DNA of 13,542 nt. It comes from Haplosporangium gracile (taxonomy: Eukaryota; Mortierellomycota; Mortierellomycetes; Mortierellales; Mortierellaceae). The notes below the pieces were generated by a model that was not told the DNA's origin, made no database searches, and saw nothing but the letters and a program-made list of their open reading frames with translations. Made by a program: the position numbers and the translations under genes. Where the stretch lies: positions 1 through 13,542 of the forward strand of contig JAAAUF010001037.1 in assembly GCA_015499985.1 (NCBI GenBank), written 5' to 3'. Below are positions 7,199 to 13,542 of the stretch, piece by piece (within the stretch, counting starts at the first letter, position 1; each line of letters starts with the position of its first letter).

Positions 7199-7216
7199 TT
7201 TTTTTTTAAAAAAAAA
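7199..7216. repeat. T9A9 palindrome
   Basis: Nine T followed by nine A form a perfect 18-bp palindrome. Such a tract reads as a run of T on both strands. It can exclude nucleosomes and could stop RNA polymerase III from either side. No polymerase III gene was recognised next to it. Confidence 0.6.
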
Positions 7217-7414
7217 CTATAACAAAGGTTCAGGTAACAATGATCTTTCATCTCTTTAGACGTTTCTCATCCTACCGTTCCGTCTTTCAGAGCCTTACTC
7301 TACCTCCACACCCTGCCTCGGTAGGTTCAGACATAAATAAGCAAACAGAAGACTACATTGTCACCCCTGCACAGCGGTTCTAGCCCACATACCTTACCGC
7401 ACTCTCATTTTAGT

Positions 7415-7480
7415 CGCGTTTTTGCCACTACCACAATTATCCCATAAAATTCTCTGCGCAAAAAAAACAACAAAAACGCG
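7415..7480. repeat. Perfect 10-bp inverted repeat CGCGTTTTTG / CAAAAACGCG
   Basis: Arms at 7415-7424 and 7471-7480 are exact reverse complements, 46 nt apart. Both present CAAAAACGCG outward-to-inward, and the right arm runs into ACGCGT (7476-7481). This could be a paired binding site for an MBF/APSES-like factor or a hairpin in RNA. Function is unknown. Confidence 0.6.
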
Positions 7481-7846
7481 TCCACCTTTTCTCTAGGTAA
7501 ATGACCACATATTCAAACATAATTTCTGTATTACCACTAAATTAAAATTGCGTGCCTCTTATGTTTCCTATGCCTCTCTTGGTTATATCTTATTCTTCGT
7601 ATCGACGACTTGTTGAGGCTTGGTGTTGCAACACGAGGAGCTGCCTCCCTTTTTATATATGTAAAAGCTAAGGTTGAATGTGACCTGCACAACAAAGAGC
7701 ATTTATATGCTGTCAATGGAGAGCCATCGAATACATATTTTCAGTTTCCTTTTCGTCTTTCTTTCTCTTCTCTTTCACTACAACAGATCGGCTTGATCTT
7801 GCTTTCAGATTTCAAAGTAAAAGAAAGACATTGGTTCATCCTCATC

Positions 7847-7852
7847 TTTATT
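7847..7852 (-). terminator. AATAAA polyadenylation signal after the metacaspase
   Basis: Exact AATAAA on the minus strand, 14 nt beyond the TGA stop of the metacaspase. The very short spacing mirrors that at the glycosyltransferase, so it may be a local habit of this genome. Use is inferred from position. Confidence 0.5.
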
Positions 7853-7866
7853 TTCGTTCTTCATGT

Positions 7867-10800
7867 TCAAAAAGTAAAAATAGTCCTCATATCCATAGGC
7901 TTTCCAGACCCCAACTGCGGAACCTGATCCAAATCCCTCTGCTTCATAAAATGCCTCATACTCGTCAACAGCTCCTCATAGGTCTGTTCACGCTTCTGAC
8001 TCAAACACTGAATCCACGCATACGAGACAGCTCCCCTTGCCATAGGACTGGTATAGGGTTGGGGAAGACTGTATCCAAGCGGGTTGGATTCTTCTGCATC
8101 GGGCAGGTCGTGCGAGGAGGGAGAGTTCCAGTTCGTGATAGCATTAGTTTGTTTGTGGTGGTCGGCGATAATGGCGGCGTCTTTTGCGGAGGCTCGGATA
8201 TCGGCCGAGGCTTGGTCGTCTCGGCAGCCAGAGAACATGACTACATTTCCCTTTGTCTTCCTGAACAGCGCCATCTAGAAAAGAAATAAAAGGAAGAAGG
8301 TGAATAAGAGGGTCAGTGTATGGAGTCAAAGTGCCAAAGAAGACATTAGCATGGCCGACAGTCAATATGAAAGAAGTAGTACCTTTTGGGCTTCTTCCAT
8401 GCCCTCGTCATCAGTCTCCTCTTCCATCTCAGTCTCAATGGACACTTGCTGAGGCGCGACTACACCGGACTCCTCCACAACAGCAATAACAGCGGCGGCA
8501 ACAACAGTCTCGGCCTCAGTCACCTGGGTCCCGCTGGCTGACTGAGACCATGCTTGAGAGTCACACTCGATACCACGATGATCCATCTCAGAGACGCCCT
8601 GGATTCCCATATTGTGCACAGATTTTGACCGCTTCCTGGGCGAAGGCTGATGATCGCCTTCTTCATCCGCCACCGACAGCAATGACGATGATCCTGTAGT
8701 AGCAGCAGCAGTGGGCCACAAAGATGCCACAGTTTGTTCCTCCTCAGCTGTGATGGTGGGCTCAGAGGGTTGGAAGGTCGGGTAATTGTTGCTGTTGCTG
8801 TTGGCTGCGGGCTGATCGCTGTTCCCGCTCTTGTCGACAAGTGGCGAAGAAAGCGAAGTGTCGGATTCAGACCGAGAAAGACGTTGCTCAGAACTATAGC
8901 TTCCATCACGAACATCACTGCAATCGGTCGTCGTCAAATGAGGCACAGACTCATCCATCGCAGTGTCGTCATCTTGTCCATTCGAATCATCCGCAGAAAC
9001 GATCGACCGCTTGCTATGAGCCTGAGGCGATCCTCCAATCAACGGAGACCCACCTTCCTTAACATGGATCGCAGGGACACCACTAGGTGGCGCAAGGTGA
9101 CCATTCGTCGTCGTGACTGTGCCATCGGTATACTGCGCGATCACAGGCGTCGGTGTCCCGCTGTTAGAAGCCGACAAGGTGACAGTGGTCGTCGTAGTCG
9201 TTGTGGTTGTTGTTGTTGTCTGTGTTTGAGCAGCATTGTTGGACCCAGGGAGGTCAAAAACCACATCCATCGATGCCGACATGGCGGCCATAGCTCCGAC
9301 CTTGGTTCTGGTGACTTTTTCCAATGCCGTGACCTGGTTTCCGTTATAGACATATGGCAAATCAAGCATGGTTCCTATTGCGCGGACGATCACCGGGGAA
9401 ATAAAAAAAAACAAACAAGCATGCATAAATACACAATGCCTATCATTGCTTCTCCACAGCGTAGCTCCCTGATTTCAAAAAAAATAATAATAATCAAATA
9501 TTTCTTACCACTGTGGCATGCATCGACAAGGGCGGTGAGCTGAACTCCTGCGGGTAATTCCTTGACAAGCAGATCGTACATCTCATCGTCCGAGATGATT
9601 CCTGTCCTCAGATAGTCGCACGGATAAATGATCTCGTCATATCCATCCGTCTCGTCGCCCACTGTTGAGTGGCATAAGCAAGGACAGTAGGGATGATCAC
9701 AATGACAAAAAGAAAAAGGAGTTGTTAGAATCAAAAGTGTCCCATCAAGTGTCATAATGCTACGGGAGGGAGAGAGGTCAACGAGGAGAAACATCGATGC
9801 ATCCGCGTCCTGCTCCTCACTCATCCCTTGTTGTGTGCGAGGGGCCAGTTAAGGATCATTCGAACAAAAAGAAGAAAAAATTGCAAAAAGGGAGATTCAA
9901 ACTTACAATGTTCGGACTTGCCATTGTAGGAAAAATCCTTAATCCGTCCTCCATGGCCTGTTTCGATGTGTCCAGGTGACCAAGTGCGAAAAGAAAAGCG
10001 GCGGTGCCCATGAACAAACGCAAGGCAGGGAAGGGAAAGTAGACAGAGGAAAAGAACGGACCAGAAGCAAAAAAAAAGACAAATAAAGAAAAAAAGAAAG
10101 GAGGATTGTGAGTGAAAAGAGGAACGAACAACGCATAAACTTCAACTTGTTCATTCTCAGGGGCCGTGCGCCCTCTGTCTCCTTCTGTCAAGGGGACAGT
10201 GTGAGACATACACAACAATGCACAGATACGCATCGAAGAAGGGCAGCAATACGCACAACAACATCAGCAAACAAAAAAAAACAAACTAACAAAACATAAA
10301 CAATGGAGGGGAGGATGCCTACCTGCGTAGTGGAAGAAGAGGGAGTCCTGGGGCTCTGCGTCCTTGACGAGCCACTTCATCCAGTACCGGATGTTGGCTG
10401 CGGTGGGTCGCTTGTCCTCGTAGATCTGATCGTCGGTCAGCATGATCGTGTCTTGGTACCTGAAACCGTAGTAACCATTCAGAAACCCAAACACATCGCG
10501 CGTATCGTTGATGCACCCGAGAAGCTGATTGGGATCACCAAAGTAGTTGATACCAATCAGCAGCGCCTTCTTTCTTCGGGGGCGGGTCGGGGGTAAAGGG
10601 GTCACTCGTGGAACAACCGCTGTCGATGAGGGAGCTGCTCCCTTCAAAGGAACAGCACCGAGGGCTCCTGGCTTGAGACTGTGGGCCTTTGCAGTTGCAG
10701 TAGCTGGGTCCTTTGAACCCTGAGAGATGGTGTCGTTATCGTGATCAAAGTACTTGTGATCGGACGCATCAGGCATGGCCGTGGGTCCTTTGGTGCTGGT

Positions 10801-11454
10801 TGTTGCTCGTGTGAGAGTTTTTTGCCCAGGCAGCTGGCTGATAGGTGTGTGTGTTGAGCCATTACTGTTTGCATTGTCGCGCTCATTGTCGTCTGTGGTT
10901 GCCTTTAATGGCACTGCTGCTCCTAGTGTTGCAGGGGCTGCAAGATATGTCGGCGAAGGATTCAATGAATCCTTGACCTTGTGTTCGTCAAGTTGGAAGA
11001 GGGGAGAAGGGACAGTGTTGTAGGATGATGATGATGATGAAGTAGACGCTGTGGAGGAGGAGGACGACAAAGCCGAAGAGGAAGAAAAGAGGGATGAAGT
11101 AGAAGTGGAAGAGGGCAGTAGAGGAGGTTGATCTTCTGTCCAGCTGCGGTTCATGCTCTGGTCGGATTCTCCTTGTTCCTTTGTCTGCTCGCCCTGAACA
11201 GAAAGTAGCTCGATCTCGACGTCTTGACGGTCGGCGTGTTCAATGGTTTCCCGATCATCAAAGTCGCCGCGAGAGACGGAAGAGACGCCGTCGAGAAAGT
11301 CGTGTGTATGATGGTGGTGGCTGTGGATGTTGTAACTCTCGACCTCTTGTTCTTCTTGATGTTGCAGTTTCTGCATCCTCATGAGTTCCTGGACAACTCT
11401 CGTTACGTCTGCAAGGACATTGGGATCGATCTCGTTGTTGTTGTACGAGGACAT
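7867..11454 (-). CDS. Metacaspase (caspase-like Cys peptidase, C14B), 5 exons, 911 aa
   Basis: Exons are 11454-10323, 9957-9907, 9661-9509, 9374-8383 and 8274-7867. The first three joins are phase 1, the last phase 0. Metacaspases are usually calcium-dependent and cut after Arg/Lys; fungal ones act in stress response, protein quality control and cell death. Residues 1-290 are a disordered extension with a helical start, a His cluster (44-51), a Ser tract (115-144) and a twice-occurring LGA-VPLK motif. A basic RPRRKK (291-296) precedes p20, which starts KALLIGINYFG. The catalytic His is H379 (HYAGHGG) and the catalytic Cys is C443 (DACHSG). Their spacing of 64 is 8 more than in yeast Mca1, owing to an inserted loop (FSYNGKSEH). 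A long linker (about 487-776) with Thr12 and PRKRSK leads to p10 (NVVMFSGCRDDQASAD, ARGAVSYAWIQ). All key residues are present. Confidence 0.93.
8275..8382 (-). other. Metacaspase intron 4
   Basis: 108 nt, phase 0. The donor is the weaker GTACTA and the acceptor follows a strong pyrimidine tract ending in CTAG. Branch-point candidates are GCTAATG (about 8344-8350) and CTGAC nearer the acceptor. Splicing joins EEAQK to MALFRKTKGNVVMFSG, directly in front of the p10 core. Confidence 0.88.
9184..9219 (-). repeat. Thr12 codon run in the metacaspase linker
   Basis: Twelve consecutive ACN codons (residues 498-509) use mixed third bases. The mixture suggests the protein run is maintained or old rather than fresh triplet slippage. 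It marks the start of the disordered linker after p20. Confidence 0.85.
9375..9508 (-). other. Metacaspase intron 3
   Basis: 134 nt, phase 1. The donor is GTAAGA and the acceptor is CAATAG. It splits the codon of G446, directly after the catalytic Cys motif, so that DACHSG joins TMLDLPYVY as in the family. No clear CTAAC branch point was found. Confidence 0.9.
9662..9906 (-). other. Metacaspase intron 2
   Basis: 245 nt, phase 1. The donor is a consensus GTAAGT, the acceptor is CAACAG, and a branch-point match TTCTAACAA includes CTAAC at 9724-9728. It splits the codon of L395 and joins KSEH to GDETDGYDE. The 3' part of the intron, from an ATG at 9824, is open and in frame with exon 3. Confidence 0.9.
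9958..10322 (-). other. Metacaspase intron 1
   Basis: 365 nt, phase 1, the longest intron here. The donor GTAGGC is weak and the acceptor is AAACAG. It splits the codon of G378 in HYAG, so that G|HGG forms across the join. Exon 2 behind it is only 51 nt long. The weak donor and micro-exon suggest possible splice variation. Confidence 0.88.
11023..11112 (-). repeat. Serine-rich coding tract of the metacaspase N-terminus, with a GAT/ATC microsatellite
   Basis: Codons 115-144 are nearly all Ser, with a few Thr, Ala and Leu. At 11024-11040 the DNA is a pure (GAT)n run, read as Ser on the minus strand. The pure part is prone to slippage and likely to vary in length. Confidence 0.85.
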
Positions 11455-12047
11455 GGTAGGTATGTTGTGTATGATATAGAACGTTAAAGTGGATTAAGAT
11501 GGCAGTGTTTGTTGCACAAGGTAATGAAAAGGAAAAGCTAGGGTGGTGGTGGAGGGGGATGGACAGTGTTTGTGCGGGTATAGTTTGAGAGTGTGCAGCT
11601 GTGCTGTTTAGAGGAGAGAGAGCGAGAGAGGTGGGGCTGAGGCAGAGGGCTCAAGAATGGCAAAAGAGAGTGTCGATGGGGTGCTACAACTTTACAAAAA
11701 AGTGAAAGGAATAGGAGAAAAAAGGGCCAGGACAGAGGCAATTCGTTTTTATGATTACAAAGAGTATACAAATAACAAACAACAAAGAGGGTAAAAAAAG
11801 AAAACGCAGAGACAGAATACGAAAGGAAAGTACAAAAAAGAGAGTACGAGGAAAAAAGAACGGCGTTGAAAAAAAGAGAAACAGAGAGAGAGTGTGATGA
11901 GATTAAAGAAGAAAGGATCTGTGTAAAATGTGAGATCAGAAGGAGACGTGAATGAAAAGAATGAAAGTGTGAATGGAGCTTAAGAAAGAAGAGTGAATGA
12001 ATGAATGGAAAAAAGAGACAAGAAAAAGAAAAGGAAAGACAGGGAGG

Positions 12048-12061
12048 CTGTATAAATACAG
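12048..12061. promoter_or_regulatory. Palindromic TATA-like site CTGTATAAATACAG
   Basis: Six-base arms CTGTAT and ATACAG flank AA. The site reads TATAAATA on the plus strand and TATTTATA on the minus strand, so it could serve either way. It lies 594 bp upstream of the metacaspase ATG, which would imply a long leader if used. Confidence 0.3.
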
Positions 12062-12263
12062 ATAAGAAAAAAGGTTTGAACAAGTTCAGGGACAAAGGGA
12101 GAGAGGTCTAGTCCTTGTATGCGAATGCTGATGAGATCTGGCTGTGTAAAGAGAGGGGAAATGAGAGAGAGAGAGGAAAAGACACAAAGAGCCTGAGAGG
12201 GGAGAAGGAGAAGAGGGAGCGGGAAGGGGGAAGACAGAGGCTGAAAAAGTAAGCAATTGAAGG

Positions 12264-12271
12264 CCAATTGG
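12264..12271. promoter_or_regulatory. CCAATTGG, a CCAAT box readable on both strands
   Basis: The palindrome CCAATTGG contains a CCAAT pentamer on each strand. It is about 200 bp further upstream of the metacaspase than the TATA-like site, a normal position for a CCAAT box. Function is inferred from motif and place only. Confidence 0.3.
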
Positions 12272-12359
12272 GGTCAATTAGACAGCTTCTCTGAAACAGA
12301 AGAAATGAACGGAGGATGAATCAAAAGATCAAAGACAGGTCTACATGGCGACAAGAAAA

Positions 12360-12383
12360 GTTAGCGAGTTAGCGAGTTAGCGA
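12360..12383. repeat. Three tandem copies of GTTAGCGA
   Basis: The octamer GTTAGCGA occurs three times head to tail without any mismatch, followed by a further GT. It is a short minisatellite or a multiplied factor site in the upstream region of the metacaspase. Confidence 0.85.
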
Positions 12384-13124
12384 GTAAGAAAGAAGAAGAA
12401 TGGATGAATTGATGATTGTGAAGAGGAGGACACGGTGGGTGGTTCTTCTCTCATATGTCTTCCTTTGTCGACAATGATCTTCTACATGCTGGAAGTGGCA
12501 CAAAAAGACGAAAAGGGATGGAGCGGAAATCCAAAATAAAAAATGAAAGGTAGAAAGATGTCCATTCTTCCCTCTACGGGATTACTACAGCCCAGTAGAC
12601 AAATAATTGTCCATTGACCCACCCAACCATGTACCCTCATCCATGTTGTCTTTTTTTGCCTCTCCGATAATTGCATGAGTAACTACTTCTTCTTTGACAA
12701 ACAACTTTGTGCCCATTCATCCACAACACAGCATTAGTAGCCCTTCCTTTGCCAATGTGGCGATCATCTTTGCTGTTGTTTTCATTGTCCCATGGATTCA
12801 AGGGAAAGGTCATTCGACTCTCTCTCTCGCCGCATCTATTCGACCAATTGCCGTCCTTCATTTTGCTCCGACTCCGACCCAAGATTCTCTTCCTTCTTTC
12901 TCATTGTCACTCTCAGTCATCTCCATCTATCATTTCAAGCCTTTGCTACTAATGCCATCGCCAATGTCGAAGCCACTAATGCTACGTTACCTTTGTATCA
13001 AAGTTAATCATCCAACAGGCGAAGCCACTCTCATTACATTTTACAATGGCCTTGTTCCTTCTTGAAAACTTCATTGCTTGGCTACTTGCATCCCTTTTTA
13101 GCATTGGCATTATCAGGCATTTCT

Positions 13125-13144
13125 ACACACACGCACACACACAC
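13125..13144. repeat. (AC)n microsatellite with one G interruption
   Basis: Alternating A and C over 20 bases, broken once by a G. This is an ordinary dinucleotide microsatellite. Confidence 0.85.
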
Positions 13145-13282
13145 CGATCTGTACCACACCGCTCGCTCCTCTTATCGCCCTTTTTTGTTTCCTTTTGACA
13201 ACTCCAAAGCACCAAATAAACAACAAAGCAGGAAATAAAATTCGAGCAAACAACAAACACAAAAGTACAAAATAAAAATACC

Positions 13283-13338
13283 CTTCTTCATTCTACTCCT
13301 ACTTCTCCTCGTTGTTTCCTCTTCTTCATTCTACTCCT
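13283..13338. repeat. 18-bp direct repeat in a pyrimidine-rich block
   Basis: CTTCTTCATTCTACTCCT occurs identically at 13283-13300 and 13321-13338, start to start 38 bp. It lies in the C/T-rich right end of the window. It may be a local duplication in a leader or promoter. Confidence 0.8.
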
Positions 13339-13542
13339 TTACTCCTTCACTCCATTAAAGGGGAAAATAATAACGGAAAATAGAGAACGAGAACGGGTCG
13401 AAAAAAAGGAGATAGGCACAGACAAAGAGAGACACAATAACTTCCGTTGGATACTTCCTTTGTACTAAATCCAAAAGGGCAATGGAAACCAGGCGACCAA
13501 CGACAACAAAAAACGGATTCTCCTCTCTTCCCCTTTTCTTTG

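Larger units (their letters stand above)
7061..7866. other. Intergenic region between the small frame and the metacaspase 3' end
   Basis: About 800 bases carry no supported gene. They hold a dense group of short palindromes (7125-7216), a perfect 10-bp inverted repeat with an ACGCGT core (7415-7480), a minus-strand TATATAAA-like run at about 7650-7660, and the metacaspase polyadenylation signal. One 105-codon plus-strand frame overlaps the metacaspase end and is treated as a shadow. Confidence 0.6.
11455..13542. other. Intergenic region upstream of the metacaspase, to the window end
   Basis: No supported gene was found in this stretch. From about 11580 to 12240 the plus strand is strongly purine-rich (pyrimidine-rich on the metacaspase strand), including GAGAGAG tracts. 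A palindromic TATA-like site lies at 12048-12061 and a palindromic CCAATTGG at 12264-12271. A triple 8-bp repeat lies at 12360-12383. From about 12820 rightward the plus strand becomes pyrimidine-rich, with a CA microsatellite (13125-13144) and an 18-bp direct repeat (13283-13338). This looks like the divergent promoter space between the metacaspase and a possible gene to the right. Confidence 0.55.

Noticed and set aside
7610..7927. 105-codon plus-strand frame
   Set aside because: It overlaps the metacaspase 3' end in antisense and crosses its polyadenylation signal. There is no similarity I can recognise.
8734..9543. 269-codon plus-strand frame opposite metacaspase exons 3 and 4
   Set aside because: Arg-rich and low in complexity, it is antisense to codons that give a conserved metacaspase p20 and linker. 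No recognisable domain was found.
9958..10233. Possible extra exon in metacaspase intron 1 (stretch reading EGDRGRTAPENEQVEVYA)
   Set aside because: A CAG acceptor puts this stretch in phase, but I found no donor ending in phase 1 that would rejoin the micro-exon with the catalytic His. Direct joining to exon 2 restores the family motif HYAGHGG exactly.
11538..12095. 185-codon minus-strand frame upstream of the metacaspase
   Set aside because: It is almost entirely Phe, Ser, Leu and His, which simply reflects the pyrimidine-rich strand. It looks like leader or promoter DNA rather than protein.
12694..13065. 123-codon plus-strand frame in the right intergenic region
   Set aside because: It starts at a TTG rather than an ATG and shows only generic hydrophobic/Ser composition and no domain. 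A pyrimidine-rich promoter region explains the open frame.

Overview
The window looks like nuclear DNA of a filamentous fungus, most likely an early-diverging one of the Mortierella type. That placement is an inference from style, not a match. The signs are short GT-AG introns (several with a CTAAC-like branch point), pyrimidine-rich leaders in front of start codons, AATAAA signals just after stop codons, and proteins padded with Gln, Ser, Thr and His runs. I see no rRNA, tRNA, CRISPR array, intact transposon or bacterial-style operon.

Three genes can be supported firmly, and all lie on the minus strand. From left to right: (1) protoporphyrinogen oxidase (162-2045, 3 exons, 544 aa), the FAD enzyme of the penultimate haem step; (2) a single-exon Golgi-type glycosyltransferase (2348-5140, 930 aa) with an N-terminal signal anchor, a DxD sugar-nucleotide motif and long disordered inserts; (3) a metacaspase (7867-11454, 5 exons, 911 aa) with a p20 domain carrying the His/Cys dyad, a p10 domain, a long N-terminal extension and an unusually long linker. 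I derived the exon structures by reading splice sites and checking phase; every junction keeps the frame. The three genes show no obvious shared pathway and look like independent neighbours.

The non-coding space has three parts. The 2.7 kb between the glycosyltransferase start and the metacaspase stop (5141-7866) holds three ACGCGT boxes within 424 bp plus a fourth further on, a perfect 10-bp inverted repeat, several compact palindromes, two strong TATA boxes facing each other, and one small 86-aa reading frame with its own AATAAA (6800-7060, uncertain). The 302 bp between genes 1 and 2 (2046-2347) is the promoter and leader of the oxidase. The 2.1 kb right of the metacaspase (11455-13542) begins with a strongly purine-rich plus strand (the metacaspase leader side), contains short tandem and direct repeats, and becomes pyrimidine-rich on the plus strand toward the right end, as if a rightward gene starts beyond the window.

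The observation I rate highest is the metacaspase gene layout. The catalytic His sits in a 51-nt micro-exon and the catalytic Cys in a 153-nt exon. Both are flanked by phase-1 introns, so skipping either would silently remove one catalytic residue. I found no clear evidence for a wholly new multi-gene system.
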